NCBI GenBank assembly: GCA_019508105.1
Contig: JAEKMB010000280.1
Coordinates: forward strand, 1-5,487
Length of the DNA stretch: 5,487 nt
Reading direction: 5' to 3'
Source of the DNA: Alphaproteobacteria bacterium
Lineage (GTDB): Bacteria; Pseudomonadota; Alphaproteobacteria; Micropepsales; Micropepsaceae
In this document: one piece after another, positions 1 to 5,279 of the stretch
Layout of the letters: each line of letters opens with the position of its first letter
How positions within the stretch are numbered: the stretch's first letter is position 1
The notes under the pieces: model-generated
Told to the model about the DNA's origin: nothing
The model's database searches: none
The model's input: the letters and a program-made list of their open reading frames with translations, nothing else
Position numbers and translations under genes: made by a program

Positions 1-429
1 TATGCCGGCGTTTATTACACCAGCGGCGACCGGGTCGTTGTGTCTCCGGAAGGCGTGCGTTCGCCAACCCACACCAGCGCCTGGGATACTTTCTTCTTCC
101 GCACGGGCGTCACGCACAGTGAAGAAGGGGCGAGCGCGGAGCCGCTGCGGGCGGTGTTCCTTGAGCTTAAGGAAGCCGCGCCGGTGGGCGCCGCGGACAC
201 CGCTTCCGAAGGGCTCGGCAGGAAGGTCCGCGAGACCGACCGCTTGGTCATTTGGGAGGACATTGCCGCGCAGGATACTCAGCCGCCGGCGCACCGGCAT
301 GAAATGGATGCTGTGGCCGTCGCCTTCACAGGTCAGAAACCACGGATCACGTTCGTTCCGCGCCACACCGTGGACCACGGGGAGGAGACCGCTGGCGCGG
401 ACCGGACATATTTCTTCGAGCTGAAGTGA
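1..429 (+). CDS. Double-cupin protein, C-terminal part (5' end outside window)
   Basis: The frame is open from the first base to the TGA at 427-429, giving 142 residues with no start, so the gene begins upstream; the internal GTG at 40 is not a credible start. The product looks like the end of a bicupin. Residues 36-57 (GVTHSEEG...FLELK) and 122-142 (HTVDHGEE...FFELK) are a degenerate duplication, each closing one beta-barrel unit. The second unit carries a cupin-like metal-binding pattern: PPAHRHEMD at 95-103 (H98, H100, E101) and a later H126. The first visible unit lacks an HxH pair. No signal peptide or membrane segment is seen in the part present. Cupins of this kind bind a metal or small ligand; the substrate cannot be told. 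GC is high (45/60 at 181-240), like a resident gene. The cupin assignment rests on motifs only. Confidence 0.75.
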   Translation, partial: YAGVYYTSGDRVVVSPEGVRSPTHTSAWDTFFFRTGVTHSEEGASAEPLRAVFLELKEAAPVGAADTASEGLGRKVRETDRLVIWEDIAAQDTQPPAHRHEMDAVAVAFTGQKPRITFVPRHTVDHGEETAGADRTYFFELK

Positions 430-436
430 GACGCGC

Positions 437-502
437 TTAGTAATCCTGGTCAACGCTGATCAGGCCCACCGCCGCGGCGGCGCCCCAGAACATCAGCCGC
501 AT
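437..502 (-). CDS. Possible 21-aa hydrophobic peptide
   Basis: A short minus-strand ORF from ATG at 502 to TAA at 437 encodes a peptide starting MRLMFWGAAAAVGLIS and ending VDQDY. A short hydrophobic stretch follows a basic N terminus, as in very small membrane peptides of rhizobia, but 21 codons is too few for a judgement. No good Shine-Dalgarno sequence precedes the ATG. The alanine run comes from a 12-bp GC palindrome at 469-480. It could equally be the remnant of a longer gene or chance. It lies just downstream of, and convergent with, the cupin gene. Confidence 0.2.
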   Translation of the reverse strand: MRLMFWGAAAAVGLISVDQDY

Positions 503-659
503 CCGCCAGAGCTGGCCCCGCAGCAAGTGGCGCCGGCGGATGTGAGGCGCGAAACTCGTATTGCGTTAGTTAGTAGCCTTGCGGCCTCGATGGCGAAATG
601 GGCCAGTATGCCACTAGCGCCGACAATATGCCGCTCCAGAAGATGCGGGCCGAAAAGCA

Positions 660-806
660 GCTGGTCCAAGCCCCGGCGTTCATCTGTAGAACTGCGGCGA
701 TTGTCCGCTTTGGGTCAGGAGGCGCCATTCCGCCCTGGTCAGCCCCATGTCCGCTTTGCGCCAATAGCGTACATTCTGGCAGTGTCCGTTATGCGCCTAT
801 AGGCAT
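660..806 (+). repeat. Composite intergenic repeat, copy 1
   Basis: Bases 660-717 match 4831-4889 almost base for base, with one single-base indel and about three or four substitutions. The copy is built of a leader (660-699, starting gctggtccaagccccggc), a 30-base unit (700-729, containing tgtccgctttgggtca), a 28-base imperfect palindrome (747-774, arms atgtccgct and agcgtacat) and a decayed further 28-base unit (782-806). The 28-base palindrome agrees at 25 of 28 positions with 1370-1397. I recognise the core as a common intergenic repeat of Bradyrhizobium-type genomes, from general knowledge; its function is not known to me. Confidence 0.85.
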
Positions 807-809
807 GGC

Positions 810-983
810 TTACGAGTCCGTCCCTGATTTGTTGTCCACGAAGAACTCCATCCGTTCCGTGGCCAGCTTGTCCCACATTTCAGCCAAAGCCCGGTAATGC
901 CCCCGGACTTCCGAGTTTGGTCCTCTTTCCGCCAGCGCGCGGCATTCGGCCGCCTTCTGGCGATATTCCTCAACCTTTTTCAA
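810..983 (-). CDS. 57-aa helical protein, EcfG-type promoter
   Basis: The likely start is TTG at 981-983, giving a 57-residue soluble protein that begins MKKVEEYRQKAAECRALAER and ends at TAA (810-812). Two amphipathic helices are apparent: residues 3-20 (YRQKAAECRALA) and 28-46 (GHYRALAEMWDKLATER), probably forming a helical hairpin. Similar short YRQ.AAECR proteins are numerous in Bradyrhizobium-type genomes, without known function. The TTG is chosen over the in-frame ATG at 1058 for two reasons. AGGAAGG at 993-999 sits nine bases before the TTG, and a perfect EcfG promoter at 1014-1039 lies between the two candidates, so a transcript from it could not include the upstream start. The extra 25 residues would also look non-protein-like. 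Expression under general stress is inferred from the promoter. Confidence 0.72.
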   Translation of the reverse strand: MKKVEEYRQKAAECRALAERGPNSEVRGHYRALAEMWDKLATERMEFFVDNKSGTDS

Positions 984-992
984 TGCGTGCCA

Positions 993-999
993 CCTTCCT
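993..999 (-). promoter_or_regulatory. Ribosome binding site deciding the TTG start
   Basis: On the minus strand this reads AGGAAGG and ends nine bases before the TTG at 983. It is a strong Shine-Dalgarno match at normal spacing and fixes the start of the 57-aa gene. Confidence 0.7.
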
Positions 1000-1013
1000 G
1001 GGGAATGTGCGGC

Positions 1014-1039
1014 AACGAACAAACCTTGGAAAGAGTTCC
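1014..1039 (-). promoter_or_regulatory. EcfG (general stress response) promoter
   Basis: On the minus strand the -35 element GGAAC (1039-1035) is followed by 17 bases and then CGTT (1017-1014). This matches the established alphaproteobacterial EcfG consensus GGAAC-N16/17-CGTT with no mismatch. Transcription would start around 1006, leaving a leader of roughly 20 to 25 bases that contains the AGGAAGG ribosome binding site before the TTG at 983. Sequence and position are both right. Sigma factor use itself is inferred from the family consensus. Confidence 0.75.
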
Positions 1040-1070
1040 TAGACAGCGCCAAAGTCAACTTTTCTGGCCA

Positions 1071-1289
1071 TTAGGCCTCTTGGGCATGAGCTTTTTCTTC
1101 TTTCAGACGCATCCTCGCTTCAACCCGGAGGGCCGCCAATTTGGCCCTGATAGCAGCTATCCGGACCCGCGTAGCTTCTTCGGACTGGTCCCGCTCTAAA
1201 CAAGCCAGCTCATGGGACAGGTGGGACTGGGCCGTAGCGTTGGCAACAAGGAATTTTTGGAAGTCTGTCAGGTCGTAGGGTCTGGGCAT
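1071..1289 (-). CDS. 72-aa charged helical hypothetical protein
   Basis: The ORF runs from ATG at 1289 to TAA at 1071 and encodes 72 residues beginning MPRPYDLTDFQKFLVANATA. Residues 28-68 are rich in Ala, Arg, Glu and Leu (ACLERDQSEEATRVRIAAIR, then AKLAALRVEARMRLKEEK), which predicts one long helix or coiled coil. There is no membrane segment or signal peptide, so it is likely cytosolic. The nearest SD-like sequence is GGAG about 17 bases upstream, too far to be convincing, so the start is less certain than the frame. It lies in the same direction as the 57-aa gene (87 bases between them) and 154 bases after the kinase gene, with a repeat in between. I do not recognise the family and assign no function. 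Confidence 0.6.
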   Translation of the reverse strand: MPRPYDLTDFQKFLVANATAQSHLSHELACLERDQSEEATRVRIAAIRAKLAALRVEARMRLKEEKAHAQEA

Positions 1290-1326
1290 TGAAGCAGACT
1301 AAATTGCTCCGAAAAACCCATCAATC

Positions 1327-1397
1327 CCCGCTTTTGGTCAGTCGCCGCCGTTCGACCCGGGCAAACCCAATGTCTGCTTAGCGCCAATAGCGGACAT
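1327..1397 (+). repeat. Composite intergenic repeat, copy 2 (partly decayed)
   Basis: Bases 1370-1397 form a 28-base imperfect palindrome (arms atgtctgct and agcggacat), identical at 25 of 28 positions to 747-774. Before it lies a decayed 30-base unit (1327-1340, cccgcttttggtca). The distance from the end of its gtca to the palindrome is the same as in copy 1: 29 bases, of which about 18 match. The leader found in the other copies is absent. The copy lies between the kinase gene and the 72-aa gene. On RNA it could fold into a 9-bp stem, but no U-tract follows, so I do not call it a terminator. Confidence 0.75.
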
Positions 1398-1443
1398 AAT
1401 CTTCCAAACAGGCGCCAGCGTAATCAGGTCTTGAAATGGCCGC

Positions 1444-3138
1444 TTAACTTTCGACACGGGCCTCGTTCAATACCAGGCCAGGTTGGCGTGCCTCTGCCAA
1501 CGCAGCCGCTAAGTCGTTCAATCGATAGGGCTTGGAAAGGACCTGAACGCCTTCCGCTATTGCCGCACTTTGAAACGCGGGCGCATAGCCGCTCGTCAAA
1601 AGCACGGGCAGACCGGGCCGCCTCATACGGATTTGCCGTGCAAGTGCGACACCATCCATTCCACCCGGCATCATGATATCCGACAAGACCACATCCACAT
1701 GGCGCCCGTCGGCCAGGGCGCCGAGGGCTGCTGCCGCGTTCGCCGTCCGAACCACGTCAAAACCTAGTTCACTCAACATGCCAGTGACTAAAGCCGAAAC
1801 CTCGGCATCATCTTCAACGAGAAGCACGGTGCCTCGTTGACGGGCGGCGACGCCTTGCAAGTCCACTTCATCAAGCCGATTAGTTTCTGCGGGACTCGCG
1901 TGCGATCTAGGCAGAAGAATACTCACCTTCGTACCGCAACCTATCTCTGATTCAATCTGAATCGCTCCCCCGGATTGCAAGGCAAAGCCGTGCACTTGTG
2001 CCAACCCCAACCCCGAGCCTTTTCCGACCTCCTTAGTAGTAAAAAAGGGCTCGAAAACGTGGGCTTTGACCTCGGGAGACATCCCGCTGCCAGTATCAAT
2101 TATAGACAGTCTCACAAAATCCTTTCCTGATTGATCAGGCGCGTTGTCAGCGCGTATTGTGATTGTGCCGCCGGCCGGCATCGCATCACGGGCGTTCACC
2201 GCGAGGTTTAAAACCGCGAACTCGAGTTCGCCGGGGTCCGCTTCGACTGGCCACAGGTCCGGGGCAAATTGTAAGGCAACGTGGACATCACCCCTTAAGC
2301 TACGGTCCAATAACGTTTGCATACCACCAATTTGTCTAGCGATGTCTATCGTTTGTGGGCGCAAAGATTGCCGCCTCGAAAAAGTCAAAAGCTGCCGGGT
2401 GAGGCCGGCACCGCGCTGTGCGGCTTGGCGCATACCGTCGATTAGCACCTTTTTTCTGTTCGGGTCCGTTGTGCGGCCAAGCATGTCTAAACCGCCTGTG
2501 ATAACCATGAGCAGGTTATTAAAATCATGCGCGATGCCACCGGTGAGCTGCCCCAAGGCCTCAATCTTTTGAGCCTGGCGAACGGTTTCTTCCATGCGCA
2601 CACGCTCGGCCATTTGCGCGCGCAGCTCTGTATTGGCCTTTTCAAGTTCACTCGTGCGGAGAGTGACCAATGCCTCCAAATCATGCGCTGTTCGTTCTCG
2701 ATCTTCCAGAAGGGAGCGCACCTCGTATTGCCGCAGTCGAGCTCGCACAGCCGCGTGCATGGTGCTGGTGAGGGTGATGCTTTGAATGGGACGCTCCAGC
2801 ATGGTCACGTTGCGAAGGCCGCTGACGAGGCCATCACGCCACTTGGATACCTGTGTCCGTTGTTGGCGGCTGGTGAGCACAACAAAAGGAATATCCGACC
2901 ATGGGCCTTGGCGTTCGATCCATTCGCACAAGCTCTTCATGTTTTTTCCGAATAAAACTTCTTCCGCAACAAGCACGGCTGCAGCGCCCAGTGTGAGTTG
3001 TCGCAAAAGCTCGTCCAAGTCCCCGCAGATAACGGCCGGGAGCCCTGCCTGTTGTAGAAGGGTCGCTGAAGTGAGCGCATCTCGTCCGATGGGCGCGCTG
3101 ACTAAGACCCGAGCGTCATTCTGATCAGGCTCGGCCAT
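1444..3138 (-). CDS. Soluble hybrid histidine kinase with degenerate N-terminal receiver
   Basis: A 564-residue sensor kinase without membrane segments, hence cytosolic. Residues 9-130 have a receiver-like alternation, but the acidic pair is replaced (S14, A15) and the phosphoacceptor region reads VAEE (E59/E60). T89 is kept, and the usual lysine is replaced by R116 (LERP). A helical, probably coiled-coil linker (about 133-190) leads to the dimerisation domain with GIAHDFNNLL, where H204 is the phosphorylated histidine. The ATP-binding domain has the N box (NLAVNARDAMP, N315), G1 (DTGSGM, 348-353), F box (FEPFFTTK) and G2 (GKGSGLGLA, 372-380). A complete C-terminal receiver (436-550) has D443/D444, phosphoacceptor D487, T515 and K536. 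All catalytic residues are present, so kinase activity is expected. The ATG shares one base with the stop of the kaiC-like gene (TAATG) and lacks its own SD, so translation is probably coupled. No output domain is present; the phosphate must leave to another protein. Confidence 0.93.
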   Translation of the reverse strand: MAEPDQNDARVLVSAPIGRDALTSATLLQQAGLPAVICGDLDELLRQLTLGAAAVLVAEEVLFGKNMKSLCEWIERQGPWSDIPFVVLTSRQQRTQVSKWRDGLVSGLRNVTMLERPIQSITLTSTMHAAVRARLRQYEVRSLLEDRERTAHDLEALVTLRTSELEKANTELRAQMAERVRMEETVRQAQKIEALGQLTGGIAHDFNNLLMVITGGLDMLGRTTDPNRKKVLIDGMRQAAQRGAGLTRQLLTFSRRQSLRPQTIDIARQIGGMQTLLDRSLRGDVHVALQFAPDLWPVEADPGELEFAVLNLAVNARDAMPAGGTITIRADNAPDQSGKDFVRLSIIDTGSGMSPEVKAHVFEPFFTTKEVGKGSGLGLAQVHGFALQSGGAIQIESEIGCGTKVSILLPRSHASPAETNRLDEVDLQGVAARQRGTVLLVEDDAEVSALVTGMLSELGFDVVRTANAAAALGALADGRHVDVVLSDIMMPGGMDGVALARQIRMRRPGLPVLLTSGYAPAFQSAAIAEGVQVLSKPYRLNDLAAALAEARQPGLVLNEARVES

Positions 3139-4649
3139 TATGAATCAGGGGATTGGGTCGGTGAGGTGCCGCCGGTGTAGGTCGGGGTACCGGCAAAGAT
3201 TCCGCTGAACTGCGTCAGCGGAGGGCCTAACGCTATGCCCGTCGGACCCAGCCGAAACTCGCGGATCGTGTGCTCGTGGTCGCCGGTGCGTTTTTTTACG
3301 ACCGAGAGCGCCCTCCTTACGGTTCCATTCACCTCAAAATAACGCAAAAGCATTACTGCGTCGCTCAAGTAGCTGATATCAAGAGGCGTCTCCGCCGGCC
3401 CAACCAACCCGTGTTGTGCTAGAACCAGAATGGTTAGGACTCCTTGGTGCCCGAGATAACTCAGCAGCTCGTGCATTTGCAGGATCAAAAAGCGCTCATC
3501 AGGCATGGCATTTAGATACCCGTTGAGGCTATCAATAATGACGATCCTCGCGCCGTCTACTTCGACGCTGTGTCGAACGTTCGAGGAAAACTCCCCTGGC
3601 GACAATTCCGCCGGATCCACTTGTTGGAATCGTATGTAGCCGTCTCGCAGTGCTTCTTGCAGAGGCAGGCCCAAGGATTTGGCTCTTGCCTCAACCGTGC
3701 CACGGCCTTCATCGAAGGCAAAAAATGCCGCTTTTTCTTTGCGCTCAGCAGCTGCAATTGCATAGGTCAATGCCAACGATGATTTTCCCACTCCAGCCGA
3801 CCACATGAGCAAAACGTTCGTTCCTCGTTCAAGACCGCCCCCCAGAAGTTTATCGAGCTCCGGATTACCACTTGATGTGTAGCCCGCCAGGAAAGACTTC
3901 TGGTGGTTCGCTGCGATTAATCTTGGATAAATTGCTAGCCCACCCTTTTCGATCGTGAAATCGTGAAAGCCACCGCAAAATTTGATGCCCCTCATTTTAA
4001 CTACTCGCAGCCTTCGCCGCTCGGCACCGTAGTCAATCGCGAGCTGTTCCAGCATTATTACTCCATGTGCAATGGAGTGCAGCTGCAGATCATTTTCAGC
4101 GGCCGTTAAGTCGTCAAGCAGGACCACAGTGCATTTTCGGTTGGCAAAAAAATGCTTGAGAGCGAGTACTTGCCGCCGATACCGCAAGGGGCTTTGTGCC
4201 AGCAGTCGAAGTTCAGACAGGCTATCCAACACCACGCGAGACGGGTTTATTTCTGACACACGGTCGCAGATAAGTTTCGTGGTTTCAGTAAGTTCAACCT
4301 CGGCGGGATGCAGAACTGTCAGTTCATTTTCGGGATCCAACGTAGATTCGGGCGGAATTAATTCGAAGAGATTGATGTTTTCAAGCGACCAGCCATGACG
4401 CCGTGCGACAAGTTCAAATTCCGTCTTCGTTTCCGAAAGCGTAATGTAGAGAACCCGTTCACCCTGCCGTGCTCCCGCCAAAAGGAACTGAAGCGCGACT
4501 GTCGTTTTTCCGGTCCCGGGCTTTCCCTCATACAGGTAGGTCCGGTTAGGGTCCAACCCGCCCCCGAGGATAGCGTCCAGCCCTTCGCTGCCTGTAGAAA
4601 TCCGCTCCGCTTTTTCCAGCTCTGACTCTTCGACAAGGTCGTTAGCCAT
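3138..4649 (-). CDS. kaiC: KaiC-like double-domain RecA-family ATPase
   Basis: A 503-residue protein with two tandem KaiC/RecA-type ATPase domains, about the length of cyanobacterial KaiC (519). Domain 1 (about 15-245) has Walker A EGKPGTGKTT (K48), the SET catalytic site (E73), Walker B VVLDSLSE (D142) and VVKMRG (217-221). Domain 2 (about 255-480) has Walker A WSAGVGKSS (K289), catalytic DE (D313/E314), Walker B VIIDSLNGY (D373) and VVKKRTGDHEHTIREF. Against the KaiC phosphorylation loop, T421 and S426 line up with T426 and S431, but Y427 replaces T432. A Ser/Thr/Pro/Gly-rich tail ends the protein. ATG at 4649 is chosen because AGGGGAAG precedes it by seven bases; a TTG at 4796 in the same frame would add 49 non-conserved-looking residues. 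It is first in an operon with the hybrid kinase. The KaiC family is certain from motifs; a clock role is not shown, since kaiA and kaiB are absent here. Confidence 0.93.
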   Translation of the reverse strand: MANDLVEESELEKAERISTGSEGLDAILGGGLDPNRTYLYEGKPGTGKTTVALQFLLAGARQGERVLYITLSETKTEFELVARRHGWSLENINLFELIPPESTLDPENELTVLHPAEVELTETTKLICDRVSEINPSRVVLDSLSELRLLAQSPLRYRRQVLALKHFFANRKCTVVLLDDLTAAENDLQLHSIAHGVIMLEQLAIDYGAERRRLRVVKMRGIKFCGGFHDFTIEKGGLAIYPRLIAANHQKSFLAGYTSSGNPELDKLLGGGLERGTNVLLMWSAGVGKSSLALTYAIAAAERKEKAAFFAFDEGRGTVEARAKSLGLPLQEALRDGYIRFQQVDPAELSPGEFSSNVRHSVEVDGARIVIIDSLNGYLNAMPDERFLILQMHELLSYLGHQGVLTILVLAQHGLVGPAETPLDISYLSDAVMLLRYFEVNGTVRRALSVVKKRTGDHEHTIREFRLGPTGIALGPPLTQFSGIFAGTPTYTGGTSPTQSPDS

Positions 4650-4656
4650 TCGATAT

Positions 4657-4664
4657 CTTCCCCT
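4657..4664 (-). promoter_or_regulatory. Ribosome binding site of the kaiC-like gene
   Basis: On the minus strand this reads AGGGGAAG, seven bases before ATG at 4649. It fixes the start there rather than at the in-frame TTG at 4796. Confidence 0.7.
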
Positions 4665-4721
4665 ACCTCGCAAAGGGCCTCGCCATCCCGTTCTGGCCGG
4701 CAGGATGACCGTAATTGCTGG

Positions 4722-4746
4722 AACTCGCGGGTTTCCGGCGGGTTCC
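4722..4746 (-). promoter_or_regulatory. Weak EcfG-like promoter before the kaiC operon
   Basis: On the minus strand GGAAC (4746-4742) is followed by 16 bases and AGTT (4725-4722), one mismatch from the EcfG consensus GGAAC-N16/17-CGTT, about 70 bases before the kaiC-like ATG. The element is partly palindromic (GGAAC...GTTCC), so a similar match reads on the plus strand (GGAAC-N16-GGTT), which weakens the call. No better promoter is apparent in this gap. Confidence 0.3.
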
Positions 4747-4830
4747 AAAAATGGCTCCTGCTTGGGTCGAAGGGCAACCGTTCGGGATTTGTTCAACAGC
4801 TAGCCGCCTCGAAGGACGGGAGGCCGCCGG

Positions 4831-4947
4831 GCTGGTCCAAGCCCCGGCTTACATCTGTAGAACTGCCGGCGAATGTCCGCTTTGGGTCAAAAGCGGTCAT
4901 TCGTCACCGGTCAGCTCAATGGCTGCTTCTGACCCAAAGCGGACATT
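4831..4947 (+). repeat. Composite intergenic repeat, copy 3, with inverted pair
   Basis: The leader and first unit (4831-4889) repeat 660-717 in direct orientation. Two 30-base units then face each other: 4872-4901 and, inverted, 4918-4947. Their outer parts are a perfect 18-bp inverted repeat (aatgtccgctttgggtca at 4872-4889, its complement at 4930-4947) around 40 bases, and each unit is itself an imperfect palindrome. An RNA or single strand could fold as one long stem or as two small hairpins. Confidence 0.85.
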
Positions 4948-5067
4948 AGCGGCGGACGCCTTTCCGGTGAAATAAGCGCCCAGAACAGCGTCCGTCCCGA
5001 TGCTTAGAACCCCTGGAATACGCCCTATTCGGTTCGAAAATCGCGCCCATGTTGCTAGTGGGTTCAC
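4897..5067 (-). CDS. Uncertain 56-codon ORF ending in the repeat
   Basis: On the minus strand a frame is open from after a stop at 5113-5115 to TGA at 4897-4899; the best start is GTG at 5065-5067. Residues 8-38 read ARFSNRIGRIPGVLSIGTD and continue AVLGAYFTGKAS, which looks protein-like with balanced residues and a glycine-rich hydrophobic stretch. The last 18 or so residues (NVRFGSEAAIELTGDE) are read from the inverted repeat units. There is no clear SD. It could be a small gene overrun by the repeat, a gene fragment, or an extended part of the repeat. I assign no function. Confidence 0.25.
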   Translation of the reverse strand: MNPLATWARFSNRIGRIPGVLSIGTDAVLGAYFTGKASAANVRFGSEAAIELTGDE

Positions 5068-5115
5068 GTCTGTCTCAATGGCCTGAAATATAAGGCTGTG
5101 GGGGCAGTCGCGCTA

Positions 5116-5250
5116 ATGGACATCCACAAACCCAAGCCCATCCGTAACTGGCGCAAATTCCTGAAAGAGGTCGGCTTCATCGTGCTGGGCGTCTCCATCG
5201 CCCTGGGCGGTGAGCAGGCGGTGAAATATTTCCACTGGAAAGGGCGGTAG
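5116..5250 (+). CDS. 44-aa single-pass membrane protein, possibly truncated
   Basis: The ORF runs from ATG at 5116 to TAG at 5250 and encodes 44 residues beginning MDIHKPKPIRNWRKFLKEVG. A basic N-terminal stretch is followed by one hydrophobic segment (about 20-31, GFIVLGVSIALG) and then EQAVKYFHWKGR, predicting a small inner-membrane protein with the N terminus in the cytoplasm. From general knowledge this matches the N terminus of longer rhizobial proteins that continue about 150 residues past the membrane segment; here a stop follows HWKGR, and none of the three frames beyond it looks like a continuation. It may therefore be a truncated copy or a genuine short relative. The SD is weak (GGGGG about 11 bases before the ATG). 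It converges on the YihY-family gene with 29 bases between them. Confidence 0.6.
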   Translation: MDIHKPKPIRNWRKFLKEVGFIVLGVSIALGGEQAVKYFHWKGR

Positions 5251-5279
5251 GCAAGTCGCGCTCCGAAGATAAAGCACGT

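Larger units (their letters stand above)
430..809. other. Intergenic region, no firm gene
   Basis: This 380-base gap lies between the convergent ends of the cupin gene and the 57-aa gene. It holds the doubtful peptide ORF at 437-502 and the composite repeat at 660-806. Longer ORFs crossing the repeat on both strands look spurious: their translations, such as DPKRT or CPLC, are read from the palindromic units. I see no U-tract terminator and no RNA gene. Confidence 0.6.
4650..5115. other. Intergenic region between divergent kaiC and 44-aa ORF
   Basis: This 466-base gap holds the kaiC-like ribosome binding site, the weak EcfG-like promoter, repeat copy 3 (4831-4947) and the uncertain minus-strand ORF 4897-5067. 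I see no RNA gene, no terminator with a U-tract and no sigma-70-type promoter with convincing spacing before the 44-aa ORF. Confidence 0.5.

Noticed and set aside
2..424. Plus-strand ORF of 140 aa overlapping the cupin gene in another frame
   Set aside because: It is a shadow: arginine- and serine-rich, without recognisable motifs, while the frame ending at 429 shows cupin motifs and an internal duplication.
469..480. 12-bp perfect GC palindrome as a terminator of the cupin gene
   Set aside because: It has no loop to speak of and no U-tract after it.
570..764. Minus-strand ORF of 64 aa (or 37 aa from ATG at 683) with a hydrophobic stretch
   Set aside because: Its first half is read from the repeat, there is no SD, and at the matching place in copy 3 the ATG is followed directly by a TAA, so no coding is conserved.
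527..897. Plus-strand ORFs of 91 and 99 aa across repeat copy 1
   Set aside because: Their translations come from the palindromic units, and the longer one runs antisense into the better supported 57-aa gene.
1370..1397. Palindrome after the kinase gene as an intrinsic terminator
   Set aside because: No U-tract follows on the minus strand, and the same element occurs at 747-774 as part of the repeat.
4650..4796. 49-residue N-terminal extension of the KaiC-like protein from TTG at 4796
   Set aside because: ATG at 4649 has a strong SD at seven bases, the extension looks unlike protein, and the possible promoter lies inside it.
4715..4975. Plus-strand ORF of 86 aa containing DPKRT
   Set aside because: It is read through repeat copy 3 and its upstream region; this is a typical false ORF from the repeat.
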